This document shows, one piece after another, positions 18,143 through 25,426 of a stretch of 45,358 nucleotides of DNA. Below the pieces are notes generated by a model. That model searched no databases. It was not told the DNA's origin and saw only the letters and a program-made list of their open reading frames with translations. Made by a program: the position numbers and the translations under genes. Source of the stretch: Bryobacterales bacterium (GTDB lineage: Bacteria; Acidobacteriota; Terriglobia; Bryobacterales; UBA6623); contig JAPPLB010000010.1 of assembly GCA_028819575.1 (NCBI GenBank), forward strand, positions 1 through 45,358. The letters run 5' to 3'. The first letter of the stretch is position 1. Every line of letters starts with the position of its first letter.

Positions 18143-19521
18143 GCCAGCAATTCCTTCAATACGAGGCCGTGGACGTCGGTCAGCCGGAAGTCTCGGCCGG
18201 AGTAGCGGTAGGTGAGACGCTCGTGGTCGAAGCCGAGCTGGTTGAGGATGGTGGCATGCAGGTCGTGGATCGAGACGCGGTCTTCAACAGCTTGGAAGCC
18301 GAACTCGTCGGTGGCGCCATGGGTGACGCCGCCTCGGACGCCGCCGCCGGCCATCCACATGGTGAAGCCGTAGGGGTTGTGGTCGCGTCCGTCGCCGGCT
18401 TCGGAGACGGGCGTGCGACCGAATTCGCCGCCCCAGATGATGAGGGTCTCGTCGAACAGGCCGCGGCGCTTGAGGTCTGTGATGAGCGCGGCGGCGCCCT
18501 GGTCCATGTCGGGGCAGCGCTTGCGGAGTTTCTCGTTGATTTCCTTGTGGTCGTCCCAAGGCTGGCCCGGGCCGTAGTAGAGGTGGACGTAGCGCACGCC
18601 GCGTTCGACGAGGCGCCGGGCGAGCAGGCAGCCATTGGCGAAGGGCGTGGAGCCATACTCCTGCCGAACGGCGACGGGTTCCTTGCGAACGTCGAAGACA
18701 TCGAGCGCCTCGAACTGCATGCGGTAGGCCGTTTCCATCGCTTGGATGCGAGCGTCGAGAAAGGCGTCGGGGCCGGTAGCTTGACGGTGCCGGCGGTTGA
18801 GCGCCGTGAGCAAGTCGAGCTGCCGCCGCTGTGCGTCGGGGCCGAGCTTGGCGTTCCGCAGATAGCGGATCATCTTTTCCGGGTCGGCCTGGGAGTGGTT
18901 GAAGTGAGTGCCCTGGTGTTCGGAGGGCAGGAAACCGGAGCGCCAGAGTTTGCTGTATCGGGGAGAGGGGCTGAGGGCGACGAAGCCGGGCAGGTTGCGG
19001 TTCTCGGTGCCGAGGCCGTAGGAGACCCATGCTCCGAGCGTCGGGTGCGTCGAGGCGATGTTGCCGGAGTGGATGAGGTTGCGCGCCGGCGTGTGCGTCG
19101 GGTTGAAGGTGTACATCGAGCGGATGATGCACAGGTCGTCGGCGACGGAGGCGAGTTTCGGGAGCAGTTCGCTGATTTCGGCTCCGCTTTGGCCGTGGCG
19201 ATGGAACGCGAAGGGCGAGGGCAGCAAGCCGCCGGTCAGGCGTTCGGTACGAAGGTCGACCGAATCGGGGCGCTGGCCGGCGTATTGATGCAGGACCGGC
19301 TTGGGGTCGAACATGTCGATGTGCGACGGTCCGCCGGTGAGGAAAAGGAAGATGACGTGCCTGGCTTTGGGCGCGAAGTGAGGGCCGATGGGCGCGGCGG
19401 CTGCGGCTGTGTCCGCGCCGAGCATGCCCGCGAGTCCGATGGCGCCGAATCCGCCGCAGAGGGATTCAACAAAGGCGCGGCGTGTGAGAAGCGCGTTGCC
19501 GTTTTCTCGAAGCTTGTTCAT
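18139..19521 (-). CDS. DUF1501 family Tat-exported sulfatase-like protein
   Basis: 460 aa. Twin-arginine-type leader LTRRAFVESLCGGFGAIGLAG. DUF1501 belongs to the alkaline phosphatase/sulfatase superfold; visible family segments are IFLFLTGGPSHIDMFDPKP (about 56-74), VRYVHLYYGPGQPWDDH (about 305-321) and IIWGGEFGRTPVSE (about 350-363), which hold likely metal-site Asp, His and Glu residues. Upstream partner of the DUF1549/1553 gene in one transcript; this pairing is common although the order varies. The chosen start (19521) matches family N-termini. An in-frame ATG at 19563, inside repeat copy D and next to a GGTGAG sequence, would add 14 residues. Confidence 0.87.
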   Translation of the reverse strand: MNKLRENGNALLTRRAFVESLCGGFGAIGLAGMLGADTAAAAAPIGPHFAPKARHVIFLFLTGGPSHIDMFDPKPVLHQYAGQRPDSVDLRTERLTGGLLPSPFAFHRHGQSGAEISELLPKLASVADDLCIIRSMYTFNPTHTPARNLIHSGNIASTHPTLGAWVSYGLGTENRNLPGFVALSPSPRYSKLWRSGFLPSEHQGTHFNHSQADPEKMIRYLRNAKLGPDAQRRQLDLLTALNRRHRQATGPDAFLDARIQAMETAYRMQFEALDVFDVRKEPVAVRQEYGSTPFANGCLLARRLVERGVRYVHLYYGPGQPWDDHKEINEKLRKRCPDMDQGAAALITDLKRRGLFDETLIIWGGEFGRTPVSEAGDGRDHNPYGFTMWMAGGGVRGGVTHGATDEFGFQAVEDRVSIHDLHATILNQLGFDHERLTYRYSGRDFRLTDVHGLVLKELLA

Positions 19522-19554
19522 GCTCAGGAAGCTTTCACGATTGTAGCTGGGATC

Positions 19555-19749
19555 AGCCTGCATTTCTCACCACCTGACGGTCGGAGCACACGAGAAAGGG
19601 CCGTGATTCGTGTCTCGTGATTCGTATCTCGGGAAAACCATTGGCGGAGGCCTCGATCGCTCCAGAGGAAATTTCTGACGGCCGATGAACCGCAAAGACC
19701 GAGTTGTGCGCGTCTCGCGGCTCGCCACTGGGCGAGAAGAGCAGGTCAG
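19555..19749. repeat. Dispersed palindromic repeat, copy D (about 195 bp)
   Basis: Fills the gap between tyrA and the DUF1501 gene, both on the minus strand. Left arm AGCCTGCATTTCTCACCA, right arm GGCGAGAAGAGCAGGTCAG. The core TCGTGTCTCGTGATTCGT near 19608-19630 is shared with copies B and C. The right arm supplies the tyrA stop codon (19746-19748), and the left arm supplies an ATG in frame with the DUF1501 gene (19563). Confidence 0.82.
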
Positions 19750-20597
19750 TCGGAATGGAGCCTACGGCGCAGTCGCCGGGCGGCTGCGAATTCCTCGGAG
19801 ATCCGGGGACCGGGGAGTTCGTTTCTCAGTTCGGTGAGTTTTTCGATGTAGCGATCGAGGGCTTGGGTAATGTTGGCGCTGTTGGTGGCGAGAATGTCTT
19901 TCCAGACGTCGTAGGGGCTCTCAGCGAGACGGGTCATATCGCGCAGGCCGGGGCCGGCGACTTGCAGCGAGTTCTCGTCAGTTACGTTCTCGGCGACGGA
20001 GGAGGCAAGTGCCGTGGCGACAAGCTGGGGAAGATGGGACGTCCAGCCTACGATGCGGTCGTGCACGGCGGCCGGCAGGACGACCGGACGGGCGCCAATC
20101 TTGCGAATCCAGGAGACGAATTCGTCGACGATGGGAGCTTTCGGAAGCTGACCTTCGAGCGGGGTCAGGACGTAGGTTGCATCTTGAAAGAGATGCGCTT
20201 CGGCGCGCTCGATGCCGCGTTGCTCCTTGCCGGCCATGGGATGACCACCGAGGAAGAGAGCGCCGCTTGAGAACGAGTCATGAGCTTGCTCGACAATCCG
20301 CCGCTTGGTGCTTCCGGCGTCGGTGACGAGGGCTCCAGATGGGGCAAGCCTGCTGACAACGGGGATACCTTCGAGGATGCGTTCGATCGGTTGCGACAGG
20401 TAGATGAGATCCGATTGGCCGGCAGCCTGGTCGAGCGGCCGGCCTTCGTCGATGGCGCCCCGCGCCAGCGCTGCCTCGATGGTGCGGTGCGAGCTGACGC
20501 CGAGAATGCGTCCGGTGAAGCCGGCGGTGCGGAGGGCGAGTCCGAAGGAACCTCCGATGAGGCCGACGCCTACGATGCTGACAGTTTCAATGGGCAT
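19746..20597 (-). CDS. tyrA: Prephenate dehydrogenase
   Basis: 283 aa. Oxidatively decarboxylates prephenate (or arogenate) to the tyrosine precursor. The nucleotide fold begins at once with VSIVGVGLIGGSFGLAL. The catalytic histidine is in GGHPMAGKE (near 126) and a second family signature is HDRIVGWTSHLPQLVA (near 177-192). There is no fused chorismate mutase or ACT domain; the mutase is the separate gene just upstream. The ATG at 20597 fits family N-termini; an in-frame GTG at 20660 would add 21 residues. The stop codon is made by the arm of repeat copy D. Last gene of the aromatic operon. Confidence 0.9.
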   Translation of the reverse strand: MPIETVSIVGVGLIGGSFGLALRTAGFTGRILGVSSHRTIEAALARGAIDEGRPLDQAAGQSDLIYLSQPIERILEGIPVVSRLAPSGALVTDAGSTKRRIVEQAHDSFSSGALFLGGHPMAGKEQRGIERAEAHLFQDATYVLTPLEGQLPKAPIVDEFVSWIRKIGARPVVLPAAVHDRIVGWTSHLPQLVATALASSVAENVTDENSLQVAGPGLRDMTRLAESPYDVWKDILATNSANITQALDRYIEKLTELRNELPGPRISEEFAAARRLRRRLHSD

Positions 20598-20664
20598 GCC
20601 GAAGCGGTTTGGCGACAGAGGCGACAGCGGCGCGATGCATGCCCCGGAACTCCACGGCACCGAC

Positions 20665-20958
20665 TCACTCGGTGCGGGAAGAGACCGGGTTTCGTTTTCG
20701 TTCTCGCTCCTGCAGAAATCGCATCTCGGCCATAATCAACTCGAAGATGCGCTCGACGGCTTCGTCGCTGAGCTGTCCCTTGTTGAGTTTCTTGAGTTTT
20801 TTGATCACCGCTTGCTCGCGCCTGGGCGAAAAAACCGGGAGACCGGCCTGACGCTTGATCGGGGAGAGTCCGAGGACGCACTCGACTCGCTCGTTGAGCA
20901 GTTCGAGAAGGCGGCGATCGATGGCATCGATGCGCTCGCGCCAGTCGGAAACGTCCAT
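20665..20958 (-). CDS. Chorismate mutase, AroQ class
   Basis: 97 aa, all-helical AroQ-type mutase that converts chorismate to prephenate for Tyr and Phe. It begins VSDWRERIDAIDRRLLELLNERVE, the classic H1 helix with the active-site arginine, followed by the IKRQAGLPVFSPRREQAVIKKL segment with the second active-site basic residues. Length is that of a monofunctional mutase. A GGGAGA ribosome site overlaps the trpA stop region and the gap is 3 bases, so translation is coupled; a TTG directly before the ATG is in frame but unnecessary. It feeds tyrA, the next gene. Confidence 0.85.
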   Translation of the reverse strand: MDVSDWRERIDAIDRRLLELLNERVECVLGLSPIKRQAGLPVFSPRREQAVIKKLKKLNKGQLSDEAVERIFELIMAEMRFLQERERKRNPVSSRTE

Positions 20959-20961
20959 CAA

Positions 20962-21783
20962 CTATCTCCCGTCCTCGGCTTCCACCGGAATCCGAAGGCC
21001 TTCTTTGAGCCGGGCGGCGAGGCCGCACATGCGATCGGCGAGGTCAGGCGCATCCTGGTGCTCTTCGATGACCCGCATGAAAGCACTGCCCACGACGGCG
21101 GCGTCCGCATACGGCGCAAGCGCCCGCATGTGTTCGGGCTTCGACAGGCCGAAGCCGACCGCAAGCGGCAAGTCCGTCACGCGGCGGGTTCGCTCGATCA
21201 GCCGCCGGGCTTGATCGGAAACCCGATCCCGTTCCCCGGTCACTCCCGCCCTTGACACAAGATAAACGAAACCCGCACTCGATCGCGACAACACCCGGAG
21301 TCGATCGTCGGGGGTCGTTTGCGAAACGAGGAAGACGGGGTCGAGGCCGTGCTTTTGCATTTCGGCCAGGTAGAGGCCGGCTTCCTCGATGTTCAGGTCC
21401 GTCAACAAAGCGCCGTCGGCGCCGGCGGCCGCGGCGTCGGAGGCGAAGCGCGCGAAGCCGTACCTCATGATCGGATTGAGGTAGGTGAAGATGATGACCG
21501 GAATCTCCGAGCGTGTGCGGAGATTGCGGAGGATGTCGAGAACCTTGGGGAATGTCGTGCCGGCGCGAAGCGCGCGCTCGCCGGCCTTCTGGATGACCGG
21601 GCCGTCGGCGATAGGATCGGAAAAGGGAACGCCCAACTCGATGATGTCCGCGCCGCCTTGCTCGAGCGCGAGGATGAGCTCGACGGTGTGGCCGGGCGAC
21701 GGGTCGCCCGCGGTGATATAGGCGACGAGACCTCGGTTGTTCTCGCGGCGGAGGCGCTCGAAGGCGGAAATGATGCGGCTCAT
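20962..21783 (-). CDS. trpA: Tryptophan synthase alpha subunit
   Basis: 273 aa TIM barrel. Cleaves indole-3-glycerol phosphate and channels indole to TrpB. The catalytic Glu lies in IELGVPFSDPIADGPVIQ (about 47-64). The catalytic Asp is in LLTDLNIEEA (about 126-135), where most homologues have DLPPEE; the Asp is kept. The phosphate-binding region is GFGLSKPEHM (about 213-222) and VGSAFMRVIEE. It is separated from trpB by an unusual 241-base spacer with hairpins and lies 3 bases before the chorismate mutase gene. Confidence 0.95.
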   Translation of the reverse strand: MSRIISAFERLRRENNRGLVAYITAGDPSPGHTVELILALEQGGADIIELGVPFSDPIADGPVIQKAGERALRAGTTFPKVLDILRNLRTRSEIPVIIFTYLNPIMRYGFARFASDAAAAGADGALLTDLNIEEAGLYLAEMQKHGLDPVFLVSQTTPDDRLRVLSRSSAGFVYLVSRAGVTGERDRVSDQARRLIERTRRVTDLPLAVGFGLSKPEHMRALAPYADAAVVGSAFMRVIEEHQDAPDLADRMCGLAARLKEGLRIPVEAEDGR

Positions 21784-21882
21784 CCGGATACCGGTCTGGC
21801 GATATGCACGGCCTGCGCCCTGAGTACAGTCCGTCTCGTCCGTCGATCCCGCGACGGCGCGGATACAGGTGTCCGTTTTCCC

Positions 21883-21957
21883 TCCGCCCGCGGGCGGATC
21901 ATACCAGCAAGAAACATCCGGGACGTTGTCAGCGCTGCTTGCATAGGAGGATGTTTC
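21883..21957 (-). promoter_or_regulatory. Two hairpins in the trpB-trpA spacer
   Basis: The spacer between trpB and trpA holds a 9-bp perfect inverted repeat, GAAACATCC / GGATGTTTC (21911-21919 and 21949-21957, 29-base loop), and then, in transcript direction, the perfect 16-base palindrome TCCGCCCGCGGGCGGA (21883-21898). Neither has a T-run. They could be an attenuator-like or mRNA-processing signal that sets trpA apart from trpB. No Trp-rich leader peptide was seen. Confidence 0.35.
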
Positions 21958-22024
21958 AAGTCAGGAGCCTAGGAAAAGCGAAGAAAAGCATTGTACTGTT
22001 GCGGCAGCCTGTCAGGCCGGGGGA

Positions 22025-23239
22025 TCAGCCGAGGCCGGGCATATTCTCCCGGAAGATGCCGATGTCCTTGTCGCCGCGACCGGAGAGGTTGATGAGGAAC
22101 GACTGCCCTTTCGCATCAGGCGCGCGGCGAATCGCTTCGGCGACGGCGTGGGCGGATTCGAGGGCGGGGATGACGCCTTCGAGGCGAGAGAGGAGTTTCA
22201 CGGCTTCCAAGGCGTCTTCGTCGGAGCAGGAGACATATTCGACGCGTCCTTGATCGTGCAGCCAGGAGTGTTCAGGACCGACGGTGGCGTAGTCGAGGCC
22301 GGCGGAGACCGAGTGGGTCAGCGCGATCTGGCCGTCTTCGTCCTGCAGGAGATAACTGTAAGTGCCGTGGAGCACACCCGGACTGCCGCCGGAGAACCGT
22401 GCGGCGTGCTCGCCAAGCCGGTGTCCGCGACCTCCGGCCTCGATGCCCACCATCTTGACGCGTTCGTCTTCGAGGAACGGATGGAAGAGGCCGATCGAAT
22501 TGCTTCCGCCTCCGACGCAGGCCATGAGAACGTCGGGGAGACCGCCGGTCAGGTCGAGGAACTGACGCCTCGCTTCCCGGCCGATCACGGAATTAAAATC
22601 ACGGACCATGCGCGGATAGGGATGAGGTCCAAGAGCGGAGCCCAATAGATAGTGCGTTGTTTCGAAATGGGCGACCCAGTCGCGCATGGCTTCGCTGATG
22701 GCGTCTTTCAGAGTGCGGCTGCCGGTATCGACGCCGATGACCTCAGCGCCCATCAGGCGCATGCGGAAAACATTCGGGCTCTGACGGCGCATGTCCTCTT
22801 CGCCCATGTAGACGATGCACTCGAAGCCGAACAGGGCACAGGCGGCAGCCGTCGCGACACCATGTTGGCCCGCGCCGGTCTCGGCAATGACTCGCTTCTT
22901 GCCCATGCGTTCGACGAGCAGGCCCTGGCCGAGGCAGTTGTTGATCTTGTGAGCCCCGGTGTGGAGCAGGTCTTCACGCTTGAGGTAGATTTCCGCGCCG
23001 CCGAGATGCCGGCTCAGCCTCTTGGCGTGGTAGAGAGGCGTAGGACGGCCGGCAAAGCGGCGGGAGAGGTTTTCGAGTTCGTCTCGAAAGCCATCGTCGG
23101 CACGCGCCTGGTCGTACGCGATTTCGAGTTGATCGAGCGGAGCGACCAGGATTTCCGGGACGTAGCGCCCGCCGTAGGGACCGAAGTGACCCAGGGCGTC
23201 GGGCAGGGTTGTGATTGTGGTTGTTGTCGTAGCCGCCAT
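22025..23239 (-). CDS. trpB: Tryptophan synthase beta subunit
   Basis: 404 aa PLP enzyme that condenses indole with serine to give tryptophan. The PLP lysine is in HTGAHKINN (about 92-100); the glycine-rich phosphate loop is [10 protein letters not shown] (about 240-249), with the ETGAGQHG segment near 119-126. Length and motifs are those of TrpB1, the TrpA-partnered form. The N-terminus has a run of Thr ([12 protein letters not shown]) from an ACA/ACC-rich tract. A GGATAG sequence, overlapping the stop codon of the preceding small frame, lies just upstream of the ATG. Confidence 0.95.
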   Translation of the reverse strand: MAATTTTTITTLPDALGHFGPYGGRYVPEILVAPLDQLEIAYDQARADDGFRDELENLSRRFAGRPTPLYHAKRLSRHLGGAEIYLKREDLLHTGAHKINNCLGQGLLVERMGKKRVIAETGAGQHGVATAAACALFGFECIVYMGEEDMRRQSPNVFRMRLMGAEVIGVDTGSRTLKDAISEAMRDWVAHFETTHYLLGSALGPHPYPRMVRDFNSVIGREARRQFLDLTGGLPDVLMACVGGGSNSIGLFHPFLEDERVKMVGIEAGGRGHRLGEHAARFSGGSPGVLHGTYSYLLQDEDGQIALTHSVSAGLDYATVGPEHSWLHDQGRVEYVSCSDEDALEAVKLLSRLEGVIPALESAHAVAEAIRRAPDAKGQSFLINLSGRGDKDIGIFRENMPGLG

Positions 23240-23242
23240 GAC

Positions 23243-23479
23243 CTATCCGCCAGTTTTTTTCTTCGCCGCCAAGGTTGACATTCGAGTCAAGTTGACACGG
23301 CGATCCGTTGTCCTGCTTGCCGGTCTGAGGACTTCCTCGCCAGTCTCTCCGTTCGGAAGTCTCGTGCACGCCGGTTGCATCACCCCGCCGGGGAACCGGC
23401 ACAACATTCCGTACTCCCCTATTGCCATTGCGGTTTTCCGCTTGAAGCCGGATTTCAGCAGTACCGCAATATTACCCAT
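23243..23479 (-). CDS. Possible small protein between trpF and trpB
   Basis: 78 aa, no family recognised. The ATG overlaps the end of trpF (ATGGGTAA, where TAA is the trpF stop) and the stop codon TAG is 3 bases before the trpB start, so the frame exactly fills the spacer. The protein is basic, with two cysteines, a basic middle (RPASRTTDRRVNLTR) and a lysine-rich end (AAKKKTGG). Third-position GC is about 64% by hand count, lower than expected for a gene here. It could be a real small protein, a translational-coupling frame that carries ribosomes across the gap, or chance. Confidence 0.3.
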   Translation of the reverse strand: MGNIAVLLKSGFKRKTAMAIGEYGMLCRFPGGVMQPACTRLPNGETGEEVLRPASRTTDRRVNLTRMSTLAAKKKTGG

Positions 23480-24101
23480 CTTTCCCGGAAAGCGCGGCTT
23501 CCAAGTACGCTTTCACCTTGTCGCGATCTTTCAACCCGGGCTTGCGCTCAAGCCTGGAGCTGGCGTCGACCCCATAAGGGGCAACTTGCCGCATAGCCTC
23601 GCCGACATTGCCGCGGTCCAAGCCGCCTGCCAGGATGACGCGGCCGTTCCGCTTCGCCTCCACCGCGATAGGCCATGGAAACGTGCGGCCCGTACCCCCG
23701 TACGCACCGCTGGAAGCGGCGTCGAGGAAATAAGCCTCGCAAGGGTAGGCTTTCAGGCTGTCCACGTCGAATCCGGGCGCAACGCGGAATGCCTTCCAGA
23801 CACGAAGGCCGCTCAGCTCTTGACAAACCGCCGGGGTCTCATCGCCGTGAAGCTGCACGACGTCGAGCCCGACGAACGCCGCGATCTTGCGAATCCGAGC
23901 CGGCTCTTCGTCAACGAAGACGCCGACGCGCAACACGGTCTCCGGCAATACCGCAGCGATCTTCGCGGCTGTTTGCGGCGCAACGCAGCGCGGGCTGCCC
24001 GGATAGAAGATCAAGCCGACCGCGTTCGCACCCTGCTCGGCCGCGAATCGGGCGTCACCGGCGTTGGTGATGCCGCACACTTTGACGATTTCAAGCGGCA
24101 C
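23472..24101 (-). CDS. trpF: Phosphoribosylanthranilate isomerase
   Basis: 209 aa TIM barrel, Amadori rearrangement of phosphoribosylanthranilate. The catalytic Cys is in KVCGITNAGDA (about 7-17) and the catalytic Asp in VVQLHGDE and the GVDASSRLE segment (about 186-194). The start is a GTG that overlaps the trpC stop by 11 bases; AGGGAG lies about 9 bases upstream. Homologues begin at the same point. Standard single-function TrpF, not fused to TrpC. Confidence 0.93.
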   Translation of the reverse strand: MPLEIVKVCGITNAGDARFAAEQGANAVGLIFYPGSPRCVAPQTAAKIAAVLPETVLRVGVFVDEEPARIRKIAAFVGLDVVQLHGDETPAVCQELSGLRVWKAFRVAPGFDVDSLKAYPCEAYFLDAASSGAYGGTGRTFPWPIAVEAKRNGRVILAGGLDRGNVGEAMRQVAPYGVDASSRLERKPGLKDRDKVKAYLEAALSGKDG

Positions 24102-24894
24102 TTGTGCGCACTCCCTGGATCAACTCAGCGAGCGCCGCGCCCGGCGCGTCGCGCTTCATCAGGCTCTCGCCGATGAGAAACCCTCGATAGCCCGCTTCCA
24201 TCAGCCGGCGAATATCATCGGCGGAGCGGATGCCGCTCTCACTGATACTGAGCACGCCGCCGGGGATTTTTTCCGCCAGCTCGAACGACGTGCCGAGCGA
24301 AACTTCGAGAGTTTTCAGATTGCGGTTGTTGACGCCGATCAGCTCAGCGCCCGCGGCCAAGGCGCGATCCAACTCCGTTTCGTTGTGGACCTCGACGAGC
24401 GCGTCCAACTCGAGTTCGCCCGCTTCTCGCATCAGGTCGACGAGCTCGTAGTCGGTCAAAGCAGCGACGATGAGAAGGACGGCGTCTGCGCCGGCCGCCG
24501 CCGCCTGGAACAGGTGATAGCGGTCGAACGAGAAGTCCTTGCGTAACACGGGAAGGCTCGTCGCCGCTCGGGCGGCTTCCAGGTCCACGAGCGAACCTTG
24601 GAAGAATTGGAGATCCGTGAGGACCGAGAGCGCCGCCGCGCCGCCGGCTTCATAGCCGGCCGCGATGGCGGCCGGGTCGAACTCCCCTGCGATCACGCCC
24701 GCGGACGGCGAGGCTTTCTTGATTTCGGAGATGATGGCAGGCCGGGCCATTTCCAGTGCTTCCCGAAAGGACCGGCGCTGCGGGCGCGGCAATGCTTCGA
24801 TTTCGTGGAGAGGTGTCCGAGCCTGTTCAAGGAGCAGTTCAGCGCGCTTGCGCGCCATGATCTGGTCCAGCACCGTCATTGCGGCCGCACGCAT
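24091..24894 (-). CDS. trpC: Indole-3-glycerol-phosphate synthase
   Basis: 267 aa TIM barrel that closes the indole ring. Family segments: ISEIKKASPSAGVI (about 55-68, catalytic Lys), VLRKDFSFDRYHLFQA (about 111-126, second catalytic Lys), GVNNRNLKTLEV (about 181-192) and SESGIRSADDI. Start at 24894 is preferred because AGGA lies about 8 bases upstream; a second ATG at 24879 has no ribosome site. An open frame upstream to 25062 has no family similarity. First gene of the visible aromatic operon; trpE, trpG and trpD are not in the window. Confidence 0.92.
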   Translation of the reverse strand: MRAAAMTVLDQIMARKRAELLLEQARTPLHEIEALPRPQRRSFREALEMARPAIISEIKKASPSAGVIAGEFDPAAIAAGYEAGGAAALSVLTDLQFFQGSLVDLEAARAATSLPVLRKDFSFDRYHLFQAAAAGADAVLLIVAALTDYELVDLMREAGELELDALVEVHNETELDRALAAGAELIGVNNRNLKTLEVSLGTSFELAEKIPGGVLSISESGIRSADDIRRLMEAGYRGFLIGESLMKRDAPGAALAELIQGVRTSAA

Positions 24895-25426
24895 CACAAC
24901 ATCCTGAAGGAAAGCAGACTGCGGGGGAGATCTCTCATCGTATCCAGCAGACGGAAGGGCGTCAACGAACCAGCCGGCCAGGGGGCTCTTGGCTCTATGC
25001 CCGAAGATTCCGACGGGCGGCGACGAGACTTTGCTCGCAACCAAGGTCTTGGATACGGTCAATAGCCACTATCGCAAGCGGCGCGTATTCGACATCTGCT
25101 CGGAACACGCCGCCAGGAAGGACTGGGCGGATTTTGTCCCTGCCATGCGCGATAAGGTGGTGAAGTTCGAGATCGTGGACGAGGACGAGTGGGAAAGGCC
25201 CCTGAACTCGATGCTTGCGGTTTAGCTGGACGTTGCGAACCTCCGAGCATATTTTGCGGGATGCAATAGTGGCTCGACCGGTCTCGGCTTCTCCGGCCCA
25301 ACGAGCGCCTCTCCACGGCTTAACCCATGCATGCAGCACCACCCGAGGCGCTTGTGGTGGTCGAGGGCCAACATCATCGCGCGTGCCACCTTGCTCATAA
25401 GTCGGACATGGGCGCCAACTTGTCCA
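24895..25426. other. 532-base region with a possible gene remnant
   Basis: Between trpC and the methyltransferase-Ig gene. No complete gene is recognised. The plus strand holds a frame with coding-like composition (24989-25225, listed separately). The rest (25226-25426) shows nothing clear; it directly follows the 3' end of the methyltransferase-Ig gene on the minus strand. Confidence 0.5.
24989..25225 (+). pseudogene. Possible gene remnant or small gene, unassigned
   Basis: 78 codons from a TTG to a TAG stop, frame open back to 24908 but with no ATG or GTG start and no ribosome site. Third-position GC is about 78% by hand count, like real genes here, and the peptide looks globular and soluble (TVNSHYRKRRVFDICSEHA, then VVKFEIVDEDEWERPL). 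No family recognised. It may be the 3' end of a lost gene. The opposite strand is also open here, so chance cannot be excluded. Confidence 0.3.

Noticed and set aside
15857..18205. A 782-codon open frame on the plus strand opposite the DUF1549/1553 gene, and a 518-codon frame at 18064-19620 opposite the DUF1501 gene
   Set aside because: Both are shadows caused by the high third-position GC of the real genes; they encode Gly/Val/Ala-rich sequence with no family features, while the minus strand carries clear domains.
23281..23312. GTCAAGTTGAC palindrome and two TTGACA sequences upstream of trpB as an operator and promoter
   Set aside because: No matching -10 box on the minus strand at normal spacing, and the site lies inside the small frame; too weak to call.
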